Origin: Pigmentiphaga litoralis
GTDB lineage: Bacteria; Pseudomonadota; Gammaproteobacteria; Burkholderiales; Burkholderiaceae_B
Assembly: GCF_014651835.1 (NCBI RefSeq)
Contig: NZ_BMXQ01000002.1
Coordinates: forward strand, 310,001 to 374,000
Length of the DNA stretch: 64,000 nt
Direction of reading: 5' to 3'
The notes under the pieces are model-generated. The model was not told the DNA's origin and did no database searches. It saw nothing but the letters and a program-made list of their open reading frames with translations. A program made the position numbers and the translations under genes. Positions 17,401-26,121 of this stretch are shown here, in pieces (within the stretch, counting starts at the first letter, position 1; every line of letters begins with the position of its first letter).

Positions 17401-18369
17401 GAGCAGCTCTACACCGACATCACGGCCAGCGCCAAGGGCGTGGACCTGCCCGGCCTGACACCGTATGCCGCCAAGTACGCGGGCTACCCGATCGAACGCG
17501 GCAAGCTGTCGATGGACGTCCACTACCTGATCGAGGACGGCAAACTGACCGCCAGCAACAAGGTGCTGCTGGATCAGCTGACCTTTGGCGATCGCGTGGA
17601 TGGACCGAGCGTGCTCAATCTGCCGGTGCGGCTGGCCGTGTCGCTGCTTAAGAACAGCCGCGGTGAAATCAACCTGGATCTGCCCGTGGCGGGCTCGCTG
17701 GACGATCCGCAGTTCTCGATTGGCTCCGTGGTCTTCCGCGCGCTTGGCAATCTGATCGTGCGCGCTGTTACGTCGCCGTTCTCGCTGATCGCATCGGCGT
17801 TCGGTGGCAGCGGCAGCCAGGAATTGTCGTATGTGGAATTCGAACCGGGCCGCGCGGCGTTGAGCAGCACCGCGCGCAGCAAGATCGACACCTTGGTCAA
17901 GGCATTGAAAGACCGCCCCGCGCTCAAGCTCGACATCAGCGGCCGTGCCGACCCCGCCGTGGACACGGACGCGCTGCGCACCGTGGGCGTCGAACAGATG
18001 ATGCTGGATCAGAAGCGGCGCGTGGTGACTCGCCGCAACGACGTCGACCCCGCCACGATCACGCTGCAGCCGGGGGACGAGTCCACCTATCTGGAAGCTG
18101 CCTACAAAGCCGCCCGGTTCGACAAGCCGCGCAACGCGATCGGCCTGACCAAGTCGCTGCCTGATGACGAGATGCAGTCCCTGCTGGCAGCCCAGGTGGA
18201 AGTCGGCGCGCCGCAACTGCGCGAACTGGCCGTGCGCCGCGCGCAGTCCGTCATGGCGGTGCTGCGCGAGGCCGGCCTGAGCGAACGCGCCTTTATCATC
18301 ACGCCGCACACCGACGCCAACGGCGTCAAGGACGGCAAGACCACGCGGGTGGACTTTTCGTTGAAGTAA
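14485..18369 (+). CDS. DUF748 (AsmA-like) envelope protein
   Basis: Large 1294-aa protein starting at GTG 14485. A single transmembrane anchor lies near residues 17-38 (LKIGGGVVAGWLLLSGLAAW); the rest is predicted periplasmic. DUF748 repeats run from about residue 60 (GRPARIDTVTFNPFTLVLRARGV) to residue 1090, with FSLNNVSLQGGDITLQDKVTG and INFTDNFVKPNYTANLTDIEGG as typical segments of the AsmA-like beta-groove family linked to lipid transport between membranes. A C-terminal segment (YVEFEPGRAALSSTARSKIDTLVKAL) looks OmpA-like. An Ala/Pro/Thr low-complexity insert spans residues about 350-435, including a GCTGCCACAGCG-type DNA repeat near 15610-15645. Family members are abundant in beta- and gammaproteobacteria, and most lack an assigned cargo. 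Confidence 0.88.
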   Translation: MVVRARLGNLPVWARRSLKIGGGVVAGWLLLSGLAAWRVPILVQDLAASQSAAILGRPARIDTVTFNPFTLVLRARGVHVFEPDGTTPLLTVAGLDVDASITSVFRLAPVLDRITVTEPRLALVREDTRRFNISDILERLAARPAGDGGTPRFSLNNVSLQGGDITLQDKVTGRTHTVQSLDIGLPFLSTLPYAVEIDVLPRLTAVINGSPLDLGGRARPFDASRTSSLDFHLDGLALDAFADAWPLPYPVALRKGTLDAQLQMVFDAPPDVAPTFRISGDVALNDVDIRSTPDDAALMQVKTLAVKDMAVEPLARRVTIGRVEVVDPQVNVTRNAAGEVNVVRVATPQPGAKAPATTTATSSAPVPEPVATSAAAPAATAAATAAATPSVPAASAGATATAKPLPAAADAPAATAVAPTAPRAPTAAPAAWQVAVKEVDLTGGNVRWQDAKDNFGTSLSGIALKVSALNFPDPSNAPATLSLNARVADAGAVKVTGPIRLQPLSADLDASLTGLALPALAPLWKPYVALAIDRGTLDVKAKVRASQASSGMQVAWNDGAVSIKQLRAAPLANPESQLQFDQLALQGLEGDLQARRAHLGAITLSALNLAAQRDRSGAISWASLTNTTVAVATDASTRQPTTAADPKPGKGRASKTNAAAPATPAAPWTVSATSVAVTDSAVRFTDESVTPRVNARLDDLRLTTGKLAWPATAPIAFTLSSGLQRGGKLEASGKVTPSPLAVNADLTATRLNLTAFAPYIAERINATVASLVVGAKGRLDFTAAAGRAPQSVAWKGSADVNDLTLLDKANRADFLRWRRLGFKQLDVKQQGDVLTADLGDIALQDFFARVILRESGRLNLRELLVTPGEEGNASITQAASERGGNGKAQATVDTAPDTGKRTIRVGGLQLSRGNINFTDNFVKPNYTANLTDIEGGITALATDRPEPANVTLKGRVDGNAPVDIRGKVQPFGEQLYTDITASAKGVDLPGLTPYAAKYAGYPIERGKLSMDVHYLIEDGKLTASNKVLLDQLTFGDRVDGPSVLNLPVRLAVSLLKNSRGEINLDLPVAGSLDDPQFSIGSVVFRALGNLIVRAVTSPFSLIASAFGGSGSQELSYVEFEPGRAALSSTARSKIDTLVKALKDRPALKLDISGRADPAVDTDALRTVGVEQMMLDQKRRVVTRRNDVDPATITLQPGDESTYLEAAYKAARFDKPRNAIGLTKSLPDDEMQSLLAAQVEVGAPQLRELAVRRAQSVMAVLREAGLSERAFIITPHTDANGVKDGKTTRVDFSLK

Positions 18370-18375
18370 TCAACG

Positions 18376-18465
18376 ATCAGGTCAGAGCCGCCCGCCGCGT
18401 GTTGACGTGGTCCACCACCTTGTTGATGGCGACAAGCAACGTGTTGCTGCCGTCAACGACCTGAT
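18376..18465. other. Nested inverted repeats between convergent genes
   Basis: Three dyads nest: ATCAGGTC/GACCTGAT (18376-18383 and 18458-18465), GTTGACG/CGTCAAC (18401-18407 and 18451-18457) and AGCAAC/GTTGCT (18435-18440 and 18443-18448). They sit at the junction of the DUF748 gene and the minus-strand acyl-CoA synthetase, whose stop is at 18453. A bidirectional transcription end is plausible, but there is no U-tract. Confidence 0.4.
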
Positions 18466-21236
18466 TGAGGCTCGCCACCCTCCGTCTGCAGCGCCAGCCA
18501 CACCTGCCGCATCGATGGATCGTTCTTGTCCACGTCCACCCGGAATCCCAGGCGGCGCATCAAGGTCAGCATCGGCCCGTTATTGCCCAGCACGAACCCT
18601 TCAATGCGCGACAAACCCTGGTTGCGCGCGGCCTCGATCAGCGTCGTCATCAGCTGGATGCCGAGTCCCTTGCGCTGCCAGTCGTCGCCGATCACCAGCG
18701 CATACTCCGCGCTTTCCCCATCGGGATTGAGCAGATAGCGCGCGACCCCAATCACCACCTCATGCAACAGGGCAGGGCGCTCGGGGTCCGGCTCCCACAC
18801 GGTAGCCACCACCGCCAGTTCGCGGTGGTAATCGACCTGCGTATAGCGGGCCAACATGCGCGGCGACAATTCCCGCATGGTTGAAATGAAGCGCATGTAG
18901 CGCGTGTGTTCCGACAGGCCGCGCGTGAAGGTCTGCAGCGGCACGGCATCTTCCGGACGGATCGGCCGGATCGTGTACGGCGCGCCATTCGCAAACTGCG
19001 CATGCCGCACCAGCCGCGTGGGGTAGGGGTGGATCGCCATGTGCGCATAGGCCGTCGCGCCGGCATCCATGGTGCCGAGCTCCGTCGCGCCCGAGGTGGT
19101 CGCGCCCTCGGGCAACGCAACGCCCGGCATCAAGGTAATGCGTGCGTCGGCCGCCACGACGCGGGCCCCATCCACGATGATCGGATTGATATCGATCGTG
19201 GCAATGTCCGGCAAGGCGCACACGATCTCCGATACCCGCACCAGGGTGTCTTCCAGCATATCCAGCGCCTCGGGCGACGCCTGGCCGGCCAGGGTATGCC
19301 GCCAGACGGCGGTGCGCTCCATCAGGCGCTGCGCCAGAAAGCCGTTCAGCGGCGGCAGTTCCACACCGTTGCCGTTGACGGCTTCGGTGCGTGTGCCGCC
19401 CGTGCCGAACCGGATCACCGGCCCGAACAGCGGATCACGCGCCACCCCGATCGCCACTTTGACGGCGCCCGGCGGACTCGACATGGCTTCGACCGTGATC
19501 CCCGCCACGCGCGCAGTCGGCGCGGCTTCATGCGCGTTGGCCAGCATGCGGTGATACGCCGTCACCAGCTCGGTCGTATTGCGTATGTCCAGGTGCACCC
19601 CGCGCACCGCCGACTTGCGCTCCACGTCGGGCGAATCGATCTTGATGGCCACCGGAAAGCCGGTCTGCTGCGCGGCAATCACTGCTTCGGCTGCCGAACG
19701 TGCCAGCACGACCGACACGACGGGAATGTGAAAGGCCGCCAGCAAGGCCTTGGCTTCGGGTGTCGTCAGCGTGAGGCGTCCATCGGCCCGCGCCGTCTCG
19801 ATCATGATGCGTGCACCCGTCAGGTCGGGCGACTGGCCGGGCGGCTCGGGCGGTGGCGTCTGCAGCAGCAGCTGCTGGTTGTAGTGATAGGTCGCCAGGT
19901 TGCCGAAGGCGTCCACCGCCGATTCGGGCGTGCGAAACGCGGGGGACCCGGCATCGTCCAGCACGCGCCGCAGCGGCCGCATGGCCGCGTCCCCCATGAA
20001 GCAGGTAATGACGGGCTTGGCCGCCTTGGGGGCCACCTCGGTCAAGGCCTGCGCAACCGCTTCCATATTGGCATCCGGATCGGGCGACAGCACCACCAGC
20101 ACGCCGTCCACGCCCGGGTCGGCCACCAGACTGCGAATGGCCTTGCTGCATGCTTCCGGCGTCAGCGGCGAAAATTCGACGACCGGGTTGTCCACCCACG
20201 ACGTCGCACTCAACGCGCTCGCCAGCTCCACACGCGTAATCTCCGACAACTCAGCCGGCGACACTGCCGCGCCACCCGGCCCGATCAGGTCCAGCGCCAA
20301 CTGCGCCGGCCCGCTGCCGTTGGCAAACAGCGCGATCCGCCGGCCACTCGGCCGCTTGGCAAAGCCCAGGGCCTTGACCGCCGAAAACAGCTGCACGAAG
20401 TAACGCACCCGCACCGCGCCAGCACGACGCAGCGCCGCGTCGAACACCACGTCGGATGGAATCGTCGACACCGCGCCGTCCGGCGTGCCGGTGTCGGCAG
20501 GCGCGCCCGGCCGCACACTGGTACGCGCCTGCCCCGCACGACCCGCTTTCAACACCACCACCGGCTTCACACTGGAGGCCGCCCGCACCGCGCTCATGAA
20601 CTCGCGCGCGTTCTGCACATCTTCCAGATACAGCGCAATGCTGTCGGTGCGCGGATCGGCCACCAGAAAATCCAGCACCGTCGGCACGTCCAGCATGGCC
20701 TCGGCACCCAAGGACACCACGGTCGAAAAGCCCGTGCGGTTGTCGTCCGCCCAGTCCATCACCACCGCCATGATCGACCGCGACTGCGTGACCAGCGCCA
20801 CGCGTCCCAGCCGCGCCAGCCGTGGATGCACACTGGCGTTCAAGCCCGCATGCGGCCGCTGCAGGCCGAAACTGTGCGGACCCAGCAACATGCAATCGTG
20901 CGCCTGCGCCCAGCGGCGGCAGAACGCCGTGTCGTCATCGGAAGGTTCGTGCGTGATCACGATGGCCGCGCGCGGGGGCAGGGCGGACAGCGTCTCGAGC
21001 ACGCCACGCAAGGCCGCGCGCGGCACCTTGATCACCGCCAGATCCGGCCGCGCCTTGGGGTCGGCGCTGCCGCACAGTGGCGAGGGCAGGGTGATCCGCT
21101 GATGCGCGTCGAGCCGGATTTCGGTGGTGGTCGCGCGCAGCGCAGGCGGCAGCGTGATCATCAGCGGCAGGGGGCGATCGCTGATCGCGACCAGCGAATG
21201 CGGGTCGAACAGGGGGGATAAGCTGTGGCGTGACAT
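18453..21236 (-). CDS. ADP-forming acyl-CoA synthetase fused to a GNAT acetyltransferase domain (Pat-like)
   Basis: About 927 aa. The start chosen, ATG 21236 (MSRHSLSPLFDPHSLVAI) with AAAGG seven bases before, removes an upstream extension that merely runs antisense to gltX. The N-terminal half has the CoA-binding and succinyl-CoA-ligase-like folds (RLARLGRVALVTQSRS, near residue 190), the centre an ATP-grasp domain (GFPVAIKIDSPDV and VAIGVARDPLFGPVIRFGTGG) and the last 170 residues a GNAT domain (YALVIGDDWQRKGLGIQLMTTLIEAA, with the Q/R-x-x-G-x-G acetyl-CoA loop). This architecture is the protein lysine acetyltransferase Pat/PatZ family, which acetylates metabolic enzymes; the ligase half usually lacks activity. 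It is divergent from gltX with about 130 bp between starts. Confidence 0.9.
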   Translation of the reverse strand: MSRHSLSPLFDPHSLVAISDRPLPLMITLPPALRATTTEIRLDAHQRITLPSPLCGSADPKARPDLAVIKVPRAALRGVLETLSALPPRAAIVITHEPSDDDTAFCRRWAQAHDCMLLGPHSFGLQRPHAGLNASVHPRLARLGRVALVTQSRSIMAVVMDWADDNRTGFSTVVSLGAEAMLDVPTVLDFLVADPRTDSIALYLEDVQNAREFMSAVRAASSVKPVVVLKAGRAGQARTSVRPGAPADTGTPDGAVSTIPSDVVFDAALRRAGAVRVRYFVQLFSAVKALGFAKRPSGRRIALFANGSGPAQLALDLIGPGGAAVSPAELSEITRVELASALSATSWVDNPVVEFSPLTPEACSKAIRSLVADPGVDGVLVVLSPDPDANMEAVAQALTEVAPKAAKPVITCFMGDAAMRPLRRVLDDAGSPAFRTPESAVDAFGNLATYHYNQQLLLQTPPPEPPGQSPDLTGARIMIETARADGRLTLTTPEAKALLAAFHIPVVSVVLARSAAEAVIAAQQTGFPVAIKIDSPDVERKSAVRGVHLDIRNTTELVTAYHRMLANAHEAAPTARVAGITVEAMSSPPGAVKVAIGVARDPLFGPVIRFGTGGTRTEAVNGNGVELPPLNGFLAQRLMERTAVWRHTLAGQASPEALDMLEDTLVRVSEIVCALPDIATIDINPIIVDGARVVAADARITLMPGVALPEGATTSGATELGTMDAGATAYAHMAIHPYPTRLVRHAQFANGAPYTIRPIRPEDAVPLQTFTRGLSEHTRYMRFISTMRELSPRMLARYTQVDYHRELAVVATVWEPDPERPALLHEVVIGVARYLLNPDGESAEYALVIGDDWQRKGLGIQLMTTLIEAARNQGLSRIEGFVLGNNGPMLTLMRRLGFRVDVDKNDPSMRQVWLALQTEGGEPQSGR

Positions 21237-21365
21237 AGCCCTTTCTCGAGTCCGGCAGGGGCCGGCTAGCGGCCATTTCAAGGGATATGCCGTCTCACTG
21301 CAAGAGGCTTTTCGTACAATCGGGGATTGGACTGTGCCGCAGTCCCCTCTTTTTCGAGATTGCCC

Positions 21366-22796
21366 ATGAGCACCGACACCCCGACATCGCCTGCCCGCCT
21401 GGCCAACGTGCGCACCCGGTTCGCCCCATCGCCCACCGGCTTTCTGCACCTGGGCGGCGCCCGCACGGCCCTGTTCTCGTGGGCATTCGCGCGCCACCAC
21501 GGCGGCACGTTCATCTTGCGCGTCGAAGACACCGACGTCGAACGGTCCACGCCCGAAGCCGTCCAGGCCATCATCGACGGCATGCAGTGGCTCGAACTGT
21601 CGCACGACGAAGGTCCGTTCTACCAAATGCAGCGCATGGACCGCTATCGCGAAGTCGTGGCCCAGATGCTCGCCGCCGGCACCGCCTACTACTGCTACAG
21701 CTCGCCGCAGGAAATCGAAGCCATGCGCGAACTGGCGCGCGCCGAAGGCCGCAAGCCGCGCTACGACGGCACCTGGCGCCCCGAAACCGGCAAGACCTTG
21801 CCCTCCATCCCCGCCGACCGCAAACCCGTGGTGCGCTTCAAGAACCCGGTCGATGGCGACGTGACCTGGAACGACATGGTCAAAGGTCCGATCAGCTTTT
21901 CGAACGGCGAACTGGACGACCTGATCATCGCCCGGCCCGACGGCACGCCGACCTACAACTTCTGCGTGGTGGTCGACGACTGGGATATGAAGATCAGCCA
22001 CGTCATCCGCGGCGACGACCATGTCAACAACACGCCCCGTCAGATCAATATTTTGACCGCCCTGGGCGCCGCCCTTCCCGAATACGGCCACGTGCCCATG
22101 ATCCTGGGCCCCGACGGCGAAAAACTGTCCAAGCGCCACGGCGCCGTCAGCGTCATGCAGTACGACGACCAGGGCTACCTGCCCGAGGCCATGGTCAATT
22201 ACCTGGCCCGCCTGGGCTGGAGCCACGGCGACGACGAAATCTTTTCGCGCGACCAACTGGTGGACTGGTTCGACACCCGCAGCCTGTCCAAGTCCGCAGC
22301 CCAGTGGGACCCGAAAAAGCTGAACTGGGTCAACGCCCACTACATCAAGGCCAGCAGCAACGACGACCTGGCCGCCCGCGTTGCGCCCCGCATCGCCCAA
22401 CGCGGCGGCAAGACCGACGGCGTGAACCTGGCCGCCATCATGGGACTGCTCAAGGAACGTGCCGAAACGCTCGAACAACTGGCCGACGAAGCCATGCTGT
22501 TCTGCGGCGAGTTCGATGCGTCCGCGACACCGCCAGAATTAATTTCGCAGCACCTGACCGACGTCACGCGCCCGATATTGCAGGACTTTGCGGCCCAGGC
22601 AGCCCAGATCGAATGGACCCGCGAGAACATTCAGGGCCTCATGAAGCCACTTCTGGCCAAACATGGGGTTAAAATGCCGTTGTTGGGCATTCCTTTGCGC
22701 GTAGCAGTGACCGGCCGGGCCCAAACCCCTGCCATCGACGCGGTCCTGGAATTGCTTGGCAAAGAAGTTGTGCTGGAACGCTTGCACCGGATCTAA
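21366..22796 (+). CDS. gltX: Glutamyl-tRNA synthetase
   Basis: Class I aminoacyl-tRNA synthetase charging tRNA-Glu in the cytoplasm, 476 aa, normal length. [18 protein letters not shown] near residue 20 carries the HIGH-type motif and KLSKRHG near residue 250 the KMSKS loop. The start ATG 21366 gives [22 protein letters not shown]; the longer frame from 21327 covers the promoter region, where TACAAT at 21315-21320 could be the -10 element. Downstream lies a tRNA-Ala/Glu/Asp cluster, so the enzyme and one of its substrates are adjacent. GltX in many betaproteobacteria is discriminating for tRNA-Glu; the sequence does not decide this here. Confidence 0.97.
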   Translation: MSTDTPTSPARLANVRTRFAPSPTGFLHLGGARTALFSWAFARHHGGTFILRVEDTDVERSTPEAVQAIIDGMQWLELSHDEGPFYQMQRMDRYREVVAQMLAAGTAYYCYSSPQEIEAMRELARAEGRKPRYDGTWRPETGKTLPSIPADRKPVVRFKNPVDGDVTWNDMVKGPISFSNGELDDLIIARPDGTPTYNFCVVVDDWDMKISHVIRGDDHVNNTPRQINILTALGAALPEYGHVPMILGPDGEKLSKRHGAVSVMQYDDQGYLPEAMVNYLARLGWSHGDDEIFSRDQLVDWFDTRSLSKSAAQWDPKKLNWVNAHYIKASSNDDLAARVAPRIAQRGGKTDGVNLAAIMGLLKERAETLEQLADEAMLFCGEFDASATPPELISQHLTDVTRPILQDFAAQAAQIEWTRENIQGLMKPLLAKHGVKMPLLGIPLRVAVTGRAQTPAIDAVLELLGKEVVLERLHRI

Positions 22797-22810
22797 AAAG
22801 TGTGCATAAT
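22782..22810 (+). promoter_or_regulatory. Sigma-70 promoter of the tRNA cluster, inside the gltX 3' end
   Basis: TTGCAC (22782-22787), a 17-bp spacer and CATAAT (22805-22810). The -35 box overlaps the last gltX codons. The predicted start near 22817 is about 12 bp before tRNA-Ala. Confidence 0.65.
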
Positions 22811-22828
22811 GTCGTTCTTCGCTGCACG

Positions 22829-22904
<76 letters not shown>

Positions 22905-23021
22905 CCAACCTTCGATCAGACAAGTCGATGAGTTGTGCGAAGAAAGCAGTATGTAGTAAGATAGCGGGCTGCACCAAGCAGTGCGTTGGTAAGCAAGCAG
23001 TGTCAGTAAGCAGTACAAGTT

Positions 23022-23097
23022 GTCCCCATCGTCTAGAGGCCTAGGACATCACCCTTTCACGGTGAGTACGGGGGTTCGAATCCCCCTGGGGACGCCA
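23022..23097 (+). tRNA. tRNA-Glu (TTC)
   Basis: 76 nt with encoded CCA. Acceptor GTCCCCA pairs with TGGGGAC; anticodon stem TCACC/GGTGA with loop CTTTCAC giving TTC; T-loop GGGTTCGAATCCC. The substrate of the gltX product just upstream. Confidence 0.98.
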
Positions 23098-23185
23098 CCA
23101 AACCTGTTGGTTGGGCAGGACAGCTTGTAGTGCAAGTAGTTGGTAGTGTTGAAGTAAGCAGTATTGAAGTTTGCAGGGCCGCTGC

Positions 23186-23262
23186 GGAGCGGTAGTTCAG
23201 TTGGTTAGAATACCGGCCTGTCACGCCGGGGGTCGCGGGTTCGAGTCCCGTCCGCTCCGCCA
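23186..23262 (+). tRNA. tRNA-Asp (GTC)
   Basis: 77 nt with encoded CCA. Acceptor GGAGCGG pairs with CCGCTCC; anticodon loop CTGTCAC gives GTC; T-loop GGGTTCGAGTCCC. Nearly identical in layout to the E. coli tRNA-Asp. Last tRNA of the cluster, followed by a terminator. Confidence 0.98.
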
Positions 23263-23270
23263 AAAAATTC

Positions 23271-23305
23271 AAGGGGTTACGTCATCGCGACGTAGCCCCT
23301 TTTGC
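23271..23305 (+). terminator. Terminator of the tRNA cluster
   Basis: AAGGGGTTACGTC pairs with GACGTAGCCCCTT (one mismatch) around a five-base loop and is followed by TTGCTTTT. Begins nine bases after tRNA-Asp. Confidence 0.85.
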
Positions 23306-23650
23306 TTTTGTATTCCAAACTTTGGAATATGAATCACTGGGTGACCGTACAGGTTTCCCAATGCGCGCCCGTCGACGGTCATGGACCGGACGAATCCTGC
23401 GAACGCACCGAGCATGCCAAGGATGACGAAGAGCAACGCGGTAACGTTCTTCAGTATCGCACCGCGTTTCTCAAGCAAATGCCTGTCCAACTTACCGCGC
23501 TCGCCAAGCTGCCTTCGAGCGCCTGCGCCAACTCGGCGCCAGCCGCCACGCCCCAGGGCAGATCTGCGGCCGGCGGCACCAGCGCAAACGACGGCAGTGG
23601 TCATGACGCCGGATGGCGTCCATACTGGCGGCCGAACTTGGGAGCATGTG
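23306..23650. other. Intergenic stretch without a confident gene
   Basis: 345 bp before the CheB-like gene. An antisense frame encodes a hydrophobic segment (NVTALLFVILGMLGAFAGF) at about 23380-23440 that might be a small membrane peptide, but it lies inside a long frame running antisense to the CheB-like gene and has no clear start. Nothing else was recognised. Confidence 0.4.
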
Positions 23651-24247
23651 ATGAAAACAGAGGAACCTTGGGTTCTGGCCGTTGGCGCGTCTGGCTCGGA
23701 AGGGGTTGCAGACATTCGCGCGCTGCTGCGCGCGCTGCCGCCATCGCTTGCGATCATTGTGCTGGTGGTTCTGCATCGTCCTTGGGGGGTCGTCAGCACG
23801 TTGCGCCGGATTCTCGCAAAAGACGCGTCGATGCCTGTCATCGAGGCGGAGACGGGAGAAAAGTTCATGCCGGGCACTGTGTACATCGGCCTGCCCGAGC
23901 AGCATCTGACGCTGGTGGAGCGGAGCTATGGCATTCTGATCGGGGACCCGGACCGCGATTACGGAAATCGAACGGTCGACTTGTTGTTCGGGTCGGTGGC
24001 GCGTTTTGGCGGCAAGCGCATGATAGGCGTGGTGCTTTCCGGGGCCCTGGACGATGGCTCCCGCGGATTGGCTGCGATCAACCATGCGGGCGGGCATGTC
24101 ATGGTGATCGACCGGACGTTGGACGGTAGCCAACGCGAAGCGCCTGGCATGCCAGAGAACGCGGCGAAGTACGATGGACCGATCGACTGCACAGGAAGCG
24201 CCCTGGAGATCGCCGAGGCAATCGTCAAGATCGTCCAGGCTGACTAG
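23651..24247 (+). CDS. Stand-alone CheB-type methylesterase catalytic domain
   Basis: About 198 aa, equal to the CheB C-terminal catalytic domain without the receiver domain. ATG 23651 follows GGAG by six bases. VGASGSEGV near residue 10 holds the nucleophilic serine, LHRPWG near residue 38 aligns with the catalytic histidine (QHMP in classical CheB), and LSGALDDGSRGLAAINHAGG near residue 125 matches the conserved LTGMGxDGxxG region with the acid aspartate. CheB demethylates (or deamidates) chemoreceptor glutamates; in this form it would be constitutively active unless a partner regulates it. No cheR or receptor is near, though such domains also occur in CheB-CheR-PAS proteins and as accessory enzymes. 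The downstream DNA has a possible receiver remnant on the other strand. Confidence 0.8.
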   Translation: MKTEEPWVLAVGASGSEGVADIRALLRALPPSLAIIVLVVLHRPWGVVSTLRRILAKDASMPVIEAETGEKFMPGTVYIGLPEQHLTLVERSYGILIGDPDRDYGNRTVDLLFGSVARFGGKRMIGVVLSGALDDGSRGLAAINHAGGHVMVIDRTLDGSQREAPGMPENAAKYDGPIDCTGSALEIAEAIVKIVQAD

Positions 24248-24299
24248 CGCAGCGTGGGGTACGACGGCGATGCGCGCCAGCGGCCGCGACGGCGCCTGG

Positions 24300-24545
24300 T
24301 CAAGAGGCGGTACCTGCTTCGTTATTGCGGCCTGAAGCGCGCGCTCCGCATCCTTGATTGCGCAAGGCTTGCCCAGCACCGGATCAACATGAACGTTGTC
24401 GTCGGCAAACGGCGCGACGACGTCGCTCATGAGCGTGACCAAATGCAGCGCCTGTTAATGCTGCCGGGTGGGCAGATCACGCCCCTGTGGCAACGCCAGC
24501 AGACGGGAGTCGAACGGAAGCAGGTCTCTTCGTTGCATCCGGCTG
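24300..24545 (-). pseudogene. Possible receiver-domain remnant
   Basis: On the minus strand one frame reads LLPFDSRLLALPQGRDLPT, a TAA stop, then LVTLMSDVVAPFADDNV and VLGKPCAIKDAERALQAAI. The last phrase resembles the end of a response-regulator receiver domain (K-P then an amphipathic helix), and FDSRL could be the strand with the phosphoacceptor. The stop in the middle and lack of a start suggest a decayed fragment. The opposite strand contains no convincing gene. Resemblance was judged by eye and may be chance. Confidence 0.25.
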
Positions 24546-24614
24546 CAAATGCGCCGCTTGCCTTGCTTGCTTGATCGGCTACATTGCCCGCACTTCTTCT
24601 TATCGGAACGCCAC

Positions 24615-25082
24615 ATGATCAAAACCTTTGCTGCCGTGGTCCTGACGCTGGCTTCGCTGGGCGCGCACGCCATGGATGCCGGCGCGCGCGTCGAGCCGTG
24701 GACCCTCGATGATCAGTTCGACAAGCCCTATGCGTTCAGCAATGACGTGAAGGTGCTGCTGGTGGCGCGCAGCATGGATGCCGCCAAGGTGGTGAATGCG
24801 GCGATGGAAGACCAGCCGGCCGGCTATCTGGAAGCGCGCAAGGTGGTGTACGTGGCCGACATCGCGCGGGTGCCGTCAGTGGGTCGCATGTTCATGGTGC
24901 CCGCCATGAAGAAGGCGAGCTACCGGATCGTGCTGGATCGTGAGGGCACGGTGGCGTCGAAGTATGTGGAACAGAACGACGCGGTGACGTGGTTGCAACT
25001 GCGCGATGGCGTGCTGGTCAATCAGAAAACGTATACCGACCCCGGTGCGCTGCGCGCGGCGCTGGAGCGCGCCGTCGACTGA
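24615..25082 (+). CDS. Small periplasmic protein, thioredoxin-fold YtfJ-like
   Basis: 155 aa. ATG 24615 gives a clear signal peptide (MIKTFAAVVLTLASLGAHA) cut before MDAGARVEPW. The body, with TLDDQFDKPYAF, KVLLVARSMDAAK and YRIVLDREGTVASKY, follows the beta-alpha layout of peroxiredoxin/YtfJ-type proteins, but no catalytic CxxC or peroxidatic Cys is present. Probably a redox-inactive thioredoxin-fold protein of the periplasm. It is convergent with crtE. The function is not known for this family. Confidence 0.7.
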   Translation: MIKTFAAVVLTLASLGAHAMDAGARVEPWTLDDQFDKPYAFSNDVKVLLVARSMDAAKVVNAAMEDQPAGYLEARKVVYVADIARVPSVGRMFMVPAMKKASYRIVLDREGTVASKYVEQNDAVTWLQLRDGVLVNQKTYTDPGALRAALERAVD

Positions 25083-25167
25083 ACCCTTGAGGCACTGAGG
25101 CGTCAGTGCCCCCAAAAGGCGGAAGTGAGCTGAAGCGGGAGCGAGCAGATCCCGAGCACGTCGGCGA

Positions 25168-26121
25168 TCAGCCCGCCGCGCCCGTCAGCGCCGCATTGCG
25201 CTGCACGGCCGGCAGCATGGCGGCGTCGAACAGCGCACGCACGAACGCGCGGGTGTCTTGCCGGTCGCCCAGGGCGCGGCTCAGATGCGCGTCGGCATGA
25301 TGCAGATGCATGCCAAGCCGGCGACGCGCGGCTTCGACGCCAAGCAGCGCGATCAAGGTCGACTTGCCTTCGTCTTTGCAGATGTCTTTGCCGGTGGCGG
25401 CGGTATCGTTGTCGCGGGTGTCGCGCAGGTCGTCCAGCAACTGGAAAGCCTGGCCCAGTTCCGACGCAAAGCTGCCCAGCGTGACGCGAATGGATTCGTC
25501 GGCTTGCGCAATGATGGCCGCCATGTCGATGGTGGCGCTAAACAGCACACTGGTCTTGAGATCGTTGGTGGACGCAATTTCGTCGGCCGACCGTGGCCGG
25601 GTGCCTTCCCGCAAATCCTGGTATTGCCCTTTGACGAGTCCCTGCGTGCCGACCGCGTTGGCCAGGGCGCCGACCAGTTGCGTGCGCAGCAGCGGCGGGA
25701 CGGCCGACAGGCTCGATACCAGGTGGAAGGCGCGCGTCAGCAGGGCGACTGCCGTGAGAATCGCGACATCCTCACCAAAGTGCAGATGAATGGTCGGACG
25801 GCCGCGGCGCAGGCGCGCGTTGTCCATGCAGGGCATGTCATCCAGGACCAACGAGGCAGCGTGCACCATCTCGACCGCGCAGGCCAGATCGAGCAGGGCG
25901 GGATCGTCATACCCCAGGTCGCGCGCAGTCAGCACCAGCAGCAAGGGGCGGACACGTTTGCCTGGCGCAAGGGTGCTTTCGCGCATGGCCAGCGCAATCA
26001 GGTCGCGTTCGCCGCCGGCTTCGGGCAGCAGGTCGGCAAGCCGCAGTTCCACGTCCTGGCGAAGCGCGCGCACGTCGCATGACGGCGGGGCGTCCTGCGT
26101 AGCGGTGACGGGTAAAACCAT
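25168..26121 (-). CDS. crtE: Geranylgeranyl diphosphate synthase
   Basis: 317-aa trans-isoprenyl diphosphate synthase that extends farnesyl diphosphate (or smaller units) to geranylgeranyl diphosphate, the carotenoid precursor. FARM motif DDMPCMD near residue 85 and SARM motif DDLRDTRDND near residue 230 bind the magnesium-diphosphates. The start ATG 26121 with AAAGGA behind it is preferred over the longer frame from 26196. Divergent from crtX-crtY-crtI-crtB across a 284-bp region, so both arms may share control. The alternative, octaprenyl or farnesyl synthase, is unlikely given the neighbours. Confidence 0.92.
   Translation of the reverse strand: MVLPVTATQDAPPSCDVRALRQDVELRLADLLPEAGGERDLIALAMRESTLAPGKRVRPLLLVLTARDLGYDDPALLDLACAVEMVHAASLVLDDMPCMDNARLRRGRPTIHLHFGEDVAILTAVALLTRAFHLVSSLSAVPPLLRTQLVGALANAVGTQGLVKGQYQDLREGTRPRSADEIASTNDLKTSVLFSATIDMAAIIAQADESIRVTLGSFASELGQAFQLLDDLRDTRDNDTAATGKDICKDEGKSTLIALLGVEAARRRLGMHLHHADAHLSRALGDRQDTRAFVRALFDAAMLPAVQRNAALTGAAG

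Noticed and set aside
21237-22478. N-terminal extension of the acyl-CoA synthetase frame
   Set aside because: It is antisense to gltX; the family start and ribosome site are at 21236.
23057-23272. A 71-residue minus-strand frame with the phrase GLEPATPGVTGRYSNQLNYR
   Set aside because: It is the antisense of tRNA-Glu and tRNA-Asp, a well-known false protein in annotations.
24254-24574. Plus-strand frame between the CheB-like gene and the periplasmic protein
   Set aside because: Arg/Gln-rich composition, no start signal; the opposite strand shows a better, though broken, protein-like pattern.
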